A stretch of 64,000 nt of DNA. Origin: Pseudomonas tritici. Lineage in GTDB: Bacteria > Pseudomonadota > Gammaproteobacteria > Pseudomonadales > Pseudomonadaceae. This document shows, in pieces, positions 45,272 through 52,937 of the stretch. How positions within the stretch are numbered: position 1 is the stretch's first letter; the number at the start of each line of letters is the position of its first letter. The notes below the pieces were generated by a model. The model ran no database searches. It was not told where the DNA came from and saw only the letters and a list, made by a program, of their open reading frames with translations. The stretch lies in the NCBI RefSeq assembly GCF_014268275.3, contig NZ_CP077084.1, forward strand, positions 3,286,001-3,350,000. The letters run 5' to 3'. A program made the position numbers and the translations under genes.

Positions 45272-46213
45272 ATGCGACTCGTAACCTATCGCGCCCACGT
45301 AAACGCCGCCGCTCGACTGGGGGCCATTGTGGGCGACCTGGTCATTGACCTGCAGTACCTGGGGGCTCACGCCGGCCAGGCATTGCCGGCGGATATTCTG
45401 GACTTTATCGACCTGGGGCCGCACGCCGTGACGAGCACCACGGCGTTGCTCGAGAGCTACGCCGGCAAGTGGCCACTGAACAGCGCTTTACCGTTGGTTA
45501 ACGTCAGGCTGTTGGCGCCCATCCCCAAGCCGCGCAAAAATATCTTCGGCATTGGCCTGAACTATGTTGAGCACGTTGAGGAATCAAGCCGCACGCTGGA
45601 TACGTCCAAAGAGCTTCCCAAGCAGCCAGTGATTTTCTCCAAACCGCCGACGACAGTGATCGGTCCGGGCGATGCGATCGAGCACAACGAAGCCATTACC
45701 CGCCAGATGGATTGGGAAGTTGAGCTGGCGGTCATCATGGGCAGCCGCGCCAAGCGTGTAGGTGAGGGCGACGCGCTGAACTATGTGTTTGGCTACACCG
45801 TGCTCAACGACATCAGCGCGCGGGATAACCGCCGCGCCGGTCAGTGGATCTATTCCAAGGGGCAGGACACCTACGCCCCGTTGGGGCCGGTCATCGTCAC
45901 AGCGGATGAAATCGGCGACCCGCACAACCTGAAGCTCACCCTCAAGGTCAACGGGGTGGAGAAACAGAGCTCCAATACCCGCCACCTGCTGTTCAATATT
46001 CCGACGCTGATCAGCGACATCAGTGCCGGTATCACCCTGGAACCGGGCGACATTATTGCCACCGGTACCCCGGCAGGCGTGGGCGCCGGACGTACGCCGC
46101 AAGAGTGGCTGTGGCCGGGCGACGTGGTGGAGGCGTGGGTCGAAAATATTGGCACGCTGCGTAATCCCGTGGTCGCGGTCGGCAACGAACCCCGCACCGG
46201 CAAGAGTCAGTAA
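45272..46213 (+). CDS. Fumarylacetoacetate hydrolase-family acylpyruvate hydrolase
   Basis: A 313-residue FAH-family enzyme. The signature KNIFGIGLNYVEHVEE lies near 90-105, the metal ligands are in DWEVELAVIMG (Glu pair) and NDISARD (Asp), and the C-terminal region has GDIIATGTPAGVG. FAH enzymes cut C-C bonds in acylpyruvates such as maleylpyruvate or fumarylpyruvate, releasing pyruvate. Following the ring-cleavage gene, and with a maleate isomerase downstream, direct hydrolysis of the cis ring-cleavage product is expected. No GST-type maleylpyruvate isomerase is present in the cluster, which supports this. Confidence 0.92.
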   Translation: MRLVTYRAHVNAAARLGAIVGDLVIDLQYLGAHAGQALPADILDFIDLGPHAVTSTTALLESYAGKWPLNSALPLVNVRLLAPIPKPRKNIFGIGLNYVEHVEESSRTLDTSKELPKQPVIFSKPPTTVIGPGDAIEHNEAITRQMDWEVELAVIMGSRAKRVGEGDALNYVFGYTVLNDISARDNRRAGQWIYSKGQDTYAPLGPVIVTADEIGDPHNLKLTLKVNGVEKQSSNTRHLLFNIPTLISDISAGITLEPGDIIATGTPAGVGAGRTPQEWLWPGDVVEAWVENIGTLRNPVVAVGNEPRTGKSQ

Positions 46214-46217
46214 GCAT

Positions 46218-46243
46218 CGGGCCGGTCCAGATGGACCGGCCCG
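46218..46243 (+). terminator. Intercistronic hairpin between the FAH and nitrilase genes
   Basis: CGGGCCGGTCC and its exact complement form an 11-base-pair stem with an AGAT loop, four bases after the FAH stop. No T-run follows, and the next gene starts 30 bases later. It probably adjusts downstream expression or protects the upstream mRNA rather than fully terminating. Confidence 0.55.
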
Positions 46244-46272
46244 AATTCTCTGCGCATTTCGGATGAATCGCC

Positions 46273-47292
46273 ATGCTTAAACTACCTAAATTCAAGGCAG
46301 CAGCCGTACAGACGGCCCCTGTTTTTCTGGACACTGACGCCACAGTAGACAAAGTGATTCGTCTCATTGAGGAGGCCGCTGGCAACGGCGCGCAATTGGT
46401 GGCCTTCCCTGAGGTTTTCGTTGCGGGTTATCCCTACTGGAGTTGGATTGGCAATCCGATTGAAGGCAGTCCCTGGTTTGAAAAACTGGTGCGCTCAGCG
46501 ATCGAGATTCCAGGCCCCGAGATCAGCAAGATCGCCCAGGCTGCTGCACGTCATCGCATCAATGTGGTGGTGGGCGTCAATGAGCGCAGCAGCAAAGGCA
46601 TTGGCACTATCTACAACACGCTGGTCACTATCTCCGATGAAGGCCGGATTCTGGGTCGCCATCGCAAGCTGGTGCCCACCTGGGCCGAGAAACTGACCTG
46701 GGCGCCGGGCGATGCTTCAGCGCTGCGCGTGCATGACACCTCTGTCGGCCCTCTGGGTTCCCTGGCCTGTGGTGAAAACACCAACACCCTCGCACGTTTT
46801 GCCTTGATCGCAGAAGGCGAGTTGGTGCACGTCGCCAGCTACATTTCGTTGCCGGTAGCGCCGCCCGAGTACGACATGGCCGAGGCGATCAAGGTACGTG
46901 CGGCCGCCCACAGTTTTGAGGGCAAACTGTTTACGGTGGTGTCCTGCTCTACGGTCTCTGAAGAGATTATCCAGGCGCTGGAGCCAGACTTCCCGAAGGC
47001 GCGCGAGTTGCTCACACGTCGCAACAGCGCATTTTCCGGCATCCTCGGCCCGGATGGGCGCGTGATTGGCCAGCCGTTGATCGACGAGGAAGGCATCGTC
47101 TACGCCGATATCGACCTGTCGCGCTGCATTCAGCCACGCCAGATGCACGACATCTCGGGTCATTACAATCGCTTTGACATCTTCGATCTGCGGGTCAATC
47201 GCCGTCCGTTGCAGTCCGCTCGTTTCGAGGATGCAAGTACCGTGGACAATTTCGATACACCGGTCGATCTCAATCAGGAACCTCAGCCATGA
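46273..47292 (+). CDS. Nitrilase-superfamily C-N hydrolase
   Basis: A 339-residue enzyme with the catalytic triad E47 (AFPEVFVAGYP), K132 (GRHRKLVPTW) and C166 (LACGENTNTLARF). The family hydrolyses nitriles or amides to acids and ammonia. Close relatives with the CGEN motif are usually annotated nitrilases, but the reaction cannot be read from the motif. It sits between the acylpyruvate hydrolase and maleate isomerase genes and overlaps the latter by four bases (ATGA). A maleamate to maleate amidase step would make the operon a continuous pathway. This is inference. A nitrile-hydrolysing role on an exogenous substrate is the alternative. Confidence 0.87.
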   Translation: MLKLPKFKAAAVQTAPVFLDTDATVDKVIRLIEEAAGNGAQLVAFPEVFVAGYPYWSWIGNPIEGSPWFEKLVRSAIEIPGPEISKIAQAAARHRINVVVGVNERSSKGIGTIYNTLVTISDEGRILGRHRKLVPTWAEKLTWAPGDASALRVHDTSVGPLGSLACGENTNTLARFALIAEGELVHVASYISLPVAPPEYDMAEAIKVRAAAHSFEGKLFTVVSCSTVSEEIIQALEPDFPKARELLTRRNSAFSGILGPDGRVIGQPLIDEEGIVYADIDLSRCIQPRQMHDISGHYNRFDIFDLRVNRRPLQSARFEDASTVDNFDTPVDLNQEPQP

Positions 47293-48047
47293 GCGCCCCA
47301 CGCTATTACCGTATCGGCCAGATTGTGCCGAGTTCGAACACCACGATGGAAACCGAAATCCCGGCCATTTTGCGTGCACGCGAATTGATCTTGCCCGAGC
47401 GATTCACCTTCCACTCAAGCCGCATGCGGATGAAAAAGGTGACCAAGGAAGAGCTGGCCGCCATGGACGGGGACAGCGATCGCTGCGCGCTTGAGCTTTC
47501 CGATGCCAATGTGGATGTGCTGGGTTATGCGTGCCTGGTCGCGATCATGAGCATGGGGAACGGCTACCACCGTATTTCCGAACAGCGCCTGCACCAGCGC
47601 ACCGTCGAAAACGGCCATCCGGCGCCCGTTGTCACCAGTGCCGGTGCATTGGTGCAAGGCTTGCAGGTGATCGGTGCGAAGAAGGTGTCGATTTTGACGC
47701 CTTACATGAAACCCCTGACGCAGTTGGTGATTGATTACATCGAAAGCGAGGGGATCGAAGTCGTGGACAGCATCTCGCTGGAGATTTCTGACAATCTGGA
47801 GGTCGGCCGGCAGGACCCGCGAGCACCGATTGAAATCACCCGCAGGCTCGTCACCACTGGCGTGGATGCAATCGTGGCGTCCGCCTGTGTGCAGATGCCG
47901 TCGCTGGCCTCGATCCAGCCCATTGAAGATCGAGTTGGGCTGCCGGTGATTTCGTCTTCGGTGGCCACGACGTATCAGATGCTCAAGAGCCTGGGCCTTG
48001 GCACTGATGTGCCTGGGTTTGGTTCGCTGCTGTCCGGGAGGTATTGA
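47289..48047 (+). CDS. Maleate cis-trans isomerase (NicE type, Asp/Glu racemase family)
   Basis: A 252-residue protein that closely follows the pattern I remember for NicE: YRIGQIVPSSNTTMETEIPA, a RFTFHSSRMRMKKV block, and SDRCALELSDANVDVLGYAC. The two catalytic cysteines of the family are in GYACLVAIM (about 80) and SACVQMPS (about 200). It converts maleate to fumarate, which enters the TCA cycle. In nicotinate degraders the gene is next to nicX, nicD and nicF. None of those is here, so the maleate must come from another ring. It is translationally coupled to the nitrilase-type gene. Confidence 0.92.
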   Translation: MSAPRYYRIGQIVPSSNTTMETEIPAILRARELILPERFTFHSSRMRMKKVTKEELAAMDGDSDRCALELSDANVDVLGYACLVAIMSMGNGYHRISEQRLHQRTVENGHPAPVVTSAGALVQGLQVIGAKKVSILTPYMKPLTQLVIDYIESEGIEVVDSISLEISDNLEVGRQDPRAPIEITRRLVTTGVDAIVASACVQMPSLASIQPIEDRVGLPVISSSVATTYQMLKSLGLGTDVPGFGSLLSGRY

Positions 48048-48050
48048 GGT

Positions 48051-48584
48051 ATGGCGCGGGGTAGGGGTAATTCCCCCCCGCATGAGCCAAAGCAGATAGA
48101 ATCGTCGCCGGTTGAGAAAGAGGACGAGGCGGCGATTGGCATGGCGAAGACGAAGGCGTTTGTAGACAATTATTTGCCCGCACTCTTGGGGCAGGCTTGG
48201 TACTTGGTATCCACCCAATTTCATGCCGTTGTTGAGCAGCACGGGCTTTCCGTGTTGGAGTGGCGAGTGCTGTCTACGTTGGCCCGTGACGGTGCCATGA
48301 CTATTTCTTCGCTGGCTCAGACTACCGTGAGCAAGCAGCCGACGGTCACTCGGCTGTTAACGCGTCTTGAAGCGCAAAAGTATGTAGAGCGTTCCATCAG
48401 CCTTGATGATCGTCGCTATACCCTGGTGCGACTCACTCGTTCAGGGCGACGTTTGGTGTCCGGTTTGGTTGTCCTGGCCGAGAAACACGAGCGCGAGATT
48501 CTTGCTCCTTTCGAGGCAATGAAGATCGAAGCGCTCAAGGAAGTCCTGCGCGAACTCATCGATCAGCATAGCCCGAGACTTTGA
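48051..48584 (+). CDS. MarR-family transcriptional regulator
   Basis: A 177-residue protein with about 35 extra N-terminal residues, then the winged helix (LEWRVLSTLARDGAMTISSLAQ, VSKQPTVTRLLTRLEAQKYVERS, DDRRYTLVRLTRSGRRLV). It starts 4 bases after the isomerase gene, so it is the last gene of the catabolic operon; a shorter start at 48141 is possible. It is likely to repress the operon via the 18-bp palindrome at 37378 and to respond to an aromatic or CoA-thioester intermediate. Confidence 0.9.
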   Translation: MARGRGNSPPHEPKQIESSPVEKEDEAAIGMAKTKAFVDNYLPALLGQAWYLVSTQFHAVVEQHGLSVLEWRVLSTLARDGAMTISSLAQTTVSKQPTVTRLLTRLEAQKYVERSISLDDRRYTLVRLTRSGRRLVSGLVVLAEKHEREILAPFEAMKIEALKEVLRELIDQHSPRL

Positions 48585-48740
48585 ATCTATAGGGCACGCG
48601 TCTATCACACGACATTTTCAATGACATAGCGAACTATCGAGAATGTCCATTTTTTGGTAATCCGATGGACAGTCGCAGAGGAGAGCGTCATCAGCTTCAG
48701 ATAGCTGACTCGCCAATGTGCTATCCACAGTTTTGGGGGA

Positions 48741-50306
48741 ATGGCTGTGCTGGACGTTAAAAGATCTGCGCCTGAACCCATCAGCGTGATGGGAATGCTG
48801 CCATTCTCCCGGATTAACCTTCAGGGCGAGATCATCGAGTGCAACGATGAGTATTTCGCCCTGTGTGGCTATCCCCGTGAAGAAGTCATGGGAAAGAGTC
48901 AGCAATTGATCTTCGACCAGTCGATGCCTGCCGCTTTGATGGAGCAGGGGTACAAGCAACTGCGTGGCGGGAAGCCGTTCTGCCTGCCCATCATGGGAAG
49001 GTCAAAGGATGGCCAGACGTTTTGGTGTGAGGCGTACTTCATGCCGCTGGTGAGGGCGGGAAATGTCTTCGCCTTCGGCGCGATCTACCATCACCTGGAC
49101 CCTGTGGTGCAACGTCGAGCAGAGAGGGCTTACCGCAACTTCGGTTCCGGCGGAACCGGGGCGCGGGGAACACATCTCTCAGCGCTGGTTTCCTATTTGC
49201 CAGTGATTGCCCTCGGGCTGTCGACAGGCCTCGCAATGAGCTTGAAAGCCCTTGATCCCACTTGGGGTGGTGTTTTGCTGACGGGCGTTGCCTGGGCTGC
49301 TGCGTCCGAGTGGGTTCGCAGCAGCAGCGCTGCCCCGACTGTCTCCACGCGACTGGACGAGCTTGCTCCTGCACCGATGCTGGCTGAGGTGTATATGCAC
49401 GGCTCTCATCATGTCGCCGTCATTGAAGCGGCTCTTCACCAACTAGGGCTTAGGATGCGTACCCTGGCAGGTCGAGCTCAGATCACCGCGAAAGTCCTGC
49501 TGGGTTATGCCAGTGACTCCGTGGGAATCACTCAGGCCCAGGTCGCCAGGCTTGAACGTCAGATGGTGGAGACCGAAGAATCGGCGTCCGCCATGCGGCA
49601 AATGACCCTCACCATCCAAGAGCTTTCCAAAGGGCTTCAGGGGGCAGCAGGTGCCGCGAGTGCGGCTGATCAGCTTGCAGCCGATGGTGAGAGCGCCGCG
49701 ATGCTCAGCAAGTCCTCCACGGATGTTCTGGCCACCTGTGTCCGGGATATCGGGGATGAGGTGAGCGCTCTGGCTGAGGCGGTCGAATCCATCAGCGGCA
49801 TTACCGACGCGATCCATGGCATCGCGGAGCAGACAAATCTGCTCGCACTCAACGCGGCTATCGAAGCGGCGCGAGCAGGGGATTCTGGCCGAGGCTTTGC
49901 GGTCGTCGCCGATGAGGTCAGGGCACTGGCTTCACGAACCCGGGACGCCACTGGCCAAATCCAGGAGTCGATAACCTCGCTTCGGGAGGGCGGTCGCACC
50001 GCTATCCGTGCAGTGGAAAAAGGCGCCGACGCCACTTCGCGAGCCAGCAATGACGTCGATGCTGTCCGAGCAGTTCTGCAGTCGATCGCTCGTCAGATCA
50101 ACCACATCAGCATGACCAGCACGCAGATGGCGGCGGCAGTTGAGGAGCAGAGTGTGGTGGCCGAGGACATCAACCACAAGATCACGCATATCGCCGGCCT
50201 TGCCAGTGAGAGTACGGCACAAGCCAAAGTGAGTGATGAGATCTGCGGGAAGATCAGCCAACTGGCCAACGCCCAGATGGAGCTTGCGATGTTGTTCAGA
50301 GGTTAG
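48741..50306 (+). CDS. PAS-containing, Aer-like methyl-accepting chemotaxis protein
   Basis: A 521-residue receptor without a periplasmic sensor. The N-terminal PAS domain (about 20-130) includes [29 protein letters not shown] hydrophobic pair at about 148-190 forms a membrane hairpin, and the C-terminal half has the signalling signature [20 protein letters not shown]. Aer-type receptors sense redox or energy state through a PAS-bound cofactor. The Aer motif residues for FAD are not certain here. GTG 48747 is spaced better from GGGGGA than ATG 48741 and may be the true start. It follows the catabolic operon and may link taxis to its metabolism, but it has its own 150-base upstream region. Confidence 0.9.
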   Translation: MAVLDVKRSAPEPISVMGMLPFSRINLQGEIIECNDEYFALCGYPREEVMGKSQQLIFDQSMPAALMEQGYKQLRGGKPFCLPIMGRSKDGQTFWCEAYFMPLVRAGNVFAFGAIYHHLDPVVQRRAERAYRNFGSGGTGARGTHLSALVSYLPVIALGLSTGLAMSLKALDPTWGGVLLTGVAWAAASEWVRSSSAAPTVSTRLDELAPAPMLAEVYMHGSHHVAVIEAALHQLGLRMRTLAGRAQITAKVLLGYASDSVGITQAQVARLERQMVETEESASAMRQMTLTIQELSKGLQGAAGAASAADQLAADGESAAMLSKSSTDVLATCVRDIGDEVSALAEAVESISGITDAIHGIAEQTNLLALNAAIEAARAGDSGRGFAVVADEVRALASRTRDATGQIQESITSLREGGRTAIRAVEKGADATSRASNDVDAVRAVLQSIARQINHISMTSTQMAAAVEEQSVVAEDINHKITHIAGLASESTAQAKVSDEICGKISQLANAQMELAMLFRG

Positions 50307-50309
50307 GTG

Positions 50310-50339
50310 CACATGGCCTCGTCACGATGAGGCCATGTG
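50310..50339 (+). terminator. Terminator after the PAS chemoreceptor
   Basis: CACATGGCCTC pairs perfectly with GAGGCCATGTG around an 8-base loop, starting four bases after the stop codon; GACGCCTTTTA follows. The stem is strong and the T-run short. Confidence 0.7.
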
Positions 50340-50464
50340 GACGCCTTTTACTCGTCGGCTTCCTTCATCGAGAACCTTGGGCTTGATGTCGTAGACGCTG
50401 TAAAAAACATGCAGTTGCTGCGTGACGAGGTGGCGTGACAACAATGCTTCGGGCTCGCCAATGA

Positions 50465-51085
50465 CTACTTGGGCCTTGTCATGTGAAACAGTCCTTCGGG
50501 TAGAACCTGGAAGTAATCGGCCGGACCACCGCCTCGCAAGATATGTTGTGCCTGGCTGGTATCGTAGATGCCGTCACGAAGACTTGCATGATCGATGTGC
50601 GCCACAATCACTTCACCAAAGACCATCCAGGTATCCAGAGGGGCACCATCCAGGCCGACCAGCTGTTGAACCTGGGTGACTTTACATTCCAGCGCAACCG
50701 GGCTCTCCATGACGCGCGGTGCTGCGACTTCAAGCGAAGGGACCGGCGTCAGTCCTGTCAATGCAAACTCATCAATACCGATTTGCTCGGTACTGCTCAG
50801 GTTGACCCGTTCAGCGAGCGGTCGGGTCGCCAGGTTGTAGACAAACTCACCGGTCGCCTCAGCGTTGCGAACGCTGTCCTTTTTACCCACGCTGGAGAAG
50901 GCAACCAGCGGCGGGTGATAATTGAAGATGTTGAAAAAACTATAGGGGGCAAGATTCCGGCGCCCTTCAGCATCGCAGGTGGATATCCAGCCAATAGGAC
51001 GTGGTCCCAGAATGGCCGGCAAGGGGTCATGGCGCAGGTCATGGCCGTCGCGAATTTTATAGCTGTGGCGCTCGTTAGTACTCAT
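50465..51085 (-). CDS. Flavin-reductase-like FMN-binding split-barrel protein
   Basis: A 206-residue protein from ATG 51085 (AAGAGC upstream; a start ten codons earlier is possible). The segments LGPRPIGWISTCDAEGRRNLAPYSFFN and PPLVAFSS are characteristic of the flavin reductase-like domain family, which binds FMN and either supplies reduced flavin to monooxygenases or acts on other substrates. It may be independent of the catabolic operon, from which it is separated by a chemoreceptor and a terminator. It is convergent with that chemoreceptor gene. Confidence 0.87.
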   Translation of the reverse strand: MSTNERHSYKIRDGHDLRHDPLPAILGPRPIGWISTCDAEGRRNLAPYSFFNIFNYHPPLVAFSSVGKKDSVRNAEATGEFVYNLATRPLAERVNLSSTEQIGIDEFALTGLTPVPSLEVAAPRVMESPVALECKVTQVQQLVGLDGAPLDTWMVFGEVIVAHIDHASLRDGIYDTSQAQHILRGGGPADYFQVLPEGLFHMTRPK

Positions 51086-51341
51086 TGTGAAATGCTCTTG
51101 CTGATCAAAAAGCAATCGTTGCTTAGTTCGTATGAGTACAACAGAGCTTTGTAAGACAGCTGTAATTTGTCTGCGTTAAACAGATGTTTTCTTCATTATT
51201 TGGATGTTGGGAGTTGTGGCCCCGCCAGGAACAGGCTGGCCCTGAACGCAAGGAATGGCTAGACGTTATTGAGCAAGTTGGTCATAGTATTTTTCGATTA
51301 GGCCAGCGCCGCATCTTCCCTCCGAGGTTCGACAGGACAAA

Positions 51342-52193
51342 ATGTCTAGCATTGCGATCACCGATCTAACCGTGGCTTGGAACATCGACAGCGTCTCGCG
51401 CCCCGTTGTGGCTTTGAGTGCCACATCGGTAAAAAAGGACTGGGAAAATGCGAGGCATCAGCACCGCAAGGCGCAGCTGATCTACTCGCTTCGTGGCATC
51501 CTCAATTGCGAAATTGAAGACGGCGTCTGGATCGTGCCGCCGCAGTGCGCCGTTTGGATACCGGGAGACTTACCGCACGCGGCGCGTGGGGCGGGTGAAA
51601 CTGAATGCTATTGCCTGTTCGTTGAGCCAGATGCTGCACCGGAACTTCCGAAAACCTGCTGCACGATTGCGGTGTCGCCATTGCTGCGTGAGTTGATCAT
51701 GAAGGTGGCTGGTTTTCCTGAGTTCTACGCGCAGGGTGGACGAGAAGACCGGTTGATAGCCACATTGCTCGATGAGTTGGTGGCGGCACCGGTGGAAGAC
51801 TTGCATCTGCCCATGCCGCGTGATCTCCGGTTGCGTCGTCTTGTAGAAATGATGCTGGACGACCCTACGGACAAGACCGCGAAGGCCGATTGGGCTACTC
51901 GAATTGGCATGAGCGAGCGCAGTATGAGCCGTCTTTTGCTGCATGAAATTGGAATGAGCTTTGGCCGATGGCGTCGGCAGATGCATGTGATCCTTGCGCT
52001 GCAACGTTTGACCAAGGGTGAAAGCGTGCAAACGGTGGCATTGGAGCTGGGTTACGAAAACGCCAGCGGGTTCGTCACCATGTTCCGCAAGGCCGTGGGC
52101 AAACCTCCGGCACGCTACCTCTCGGATCGCATCAGCGGCGCGGAGCTTGCTCGCGTGCCCCGGATCATGATCCCAAATGAAATCTCACCCTGA
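51342..52193 (+). CDS. AraC-family regulator with N-terminal cupin
   Basis: A 283-residue regulator. The N-terminal cupin (about 25-110) has HRKAQLIYSLRGILNCEIEDGVWIVPPQCAVWIPGDLPHAA. The C-terminal double helix-turn-helix spans about 160-265 (WATRIGMSERSMSRLLLHEIGMSFGRWRRQ and VQTVALELGYENASGFVTMFRKAVGKPPARYL). AGGA seven bases before the ATG is a fair site. It is divergent from the flavin-reductase-like gene and may control it. It differs from the XylS-type pair at 28868 and 36012, which have a different sensor domain. Confidence 0.9.
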   Translation: MSSIAITDLTVAWNIDSVSRPVVALSATSVKKDWENARHQHRKAQLIYSLRGILNCEIEDGVWIVPPQCAVWIPGDLPHAARGAGETECYCLFVEPDAAPELPKTCCTIAVSPLLRELIMKVAGFPEFYAQGGREDRLIATLLDELVAAPVEDLHLPMPRDLRLRRLVEMMLDDPTDKTAKADWATRIGMSERSMSRLLLHEIGMSFGRWRRQMHVILALQRLTKGESVQTVALELGYENASGFVTMFRKAVGKPPARYLSDRISGAELARVPRIMIPNEISP

Positions 52194-52198
52194 TTGGA

Positions 52199-52813
52199 TC
52201 AGGTTGTACTGTCCCGGTACCGCCGACCGCTCTCCATCGTCTGCAGCCCCTCCTTGCAGAGTTGCCGGCATTTCGCACACGTCGTGGTGATAGTGAAGAC
52301 TGACTCCTCGTCTAGAGCGTAGCCCTCCTCGGATGCCAGCGACTGTAGGTGTTCATTCAACGCCAGGTCTTTAATGAAAACCAGTCGCGCGCCACACTGA
52401 CATTGCAGTGTGTCGTGCTGGTTGTTTAGCGCCTCCGGTTTGAGTGCATAGAACGCGCGCCCACGTGCGCCGTCCGTGCGAACCAACAGCCCAGCAAACC
52501 ATAATTCATTCAGCGTCCGGTAGATCGATCCCGGCGCGAAGCTGTCGAATTGCGTGCTGAGGATACGATATATCTGGTTGGCATCCAGATAGTTCGGGGT
52601 TGCCTTCTCCAGCGTGTTCAAGACTCTGGTACGAGCGATCGTCGGTCGCAGTCGGCCCGCCAGCAATCGTTGTTCCTGAGACGATATCGGCGCTCCGGCA
52701 TCGGGATTGGCCGCTGCGGTGTGCTTCATAATGTGCTTGCCTGACGGCGTGTTCTTGCTACCGAATGATGTAATCAGGTCAATTATCCGAGGTGGATCAT
52801 CGTGCGGTTCCAT
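52199..52813 (-). CDS. Fur-family metalloregulator, Zur-like
   Basis: A 204-residue protein with an unusual roughly 50-residue N-terminal extension, then the Fur winged helix (RPTIARTRVLNTLEKA, DANQIYRILSTQF, APGSIYRTLNELWFAGLLVR). The dimerisation part has HDTLQCQCG and TTCAKC. The usual CxxC of the first pair is CxC here, one residue short, so metal binding may be altered. GAAGGAAG eight bases before the ATG at 52813 supports the long start. It is upstream of the efflux operon on the same strand orientation but after it in transcription order, so it may be independent. It is a candidate for binding the 31-bp palindrome at 58836. Confidence 0.85.
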   Translation of the reverse strand: MEPHDDPPRIIDLITSFGSKNTPSGKHIMKHTAAANPDAGAPISSQEQRLLAGRLRPTIARTRVLNTLEKATPNYLDANQIYRILSTQFDSFAPGSIYRTLNELWFAGLLVRTDGARGRAFYALKPEALNNQHDTLQCQCGARLVFIKDLALNEHLQSLASEEGYALDEESVFTITTTCAKCRQLCKEGLQTMESGRRYRDSTT

Positions 52814-52937
52814 CTCTGTCTTCCTTCGCTATGCCGGATGTCCGGTTGTTTGTGACAATGCGCAGCGACGTGGCTAATCGCTGGTCTCGGACATGGGCGC
52901 GATGGTGGGGCCGCCATCGCGCCCATGTCCGCAGGAG

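Noticed and set aside
47289-48047. A nicotinate (nic) degradation cluster
   Set aside because: Only the maleate isomerase resembles nic genes. The hydroxylases, the nicX dioxygenase and the deformylase are absent.
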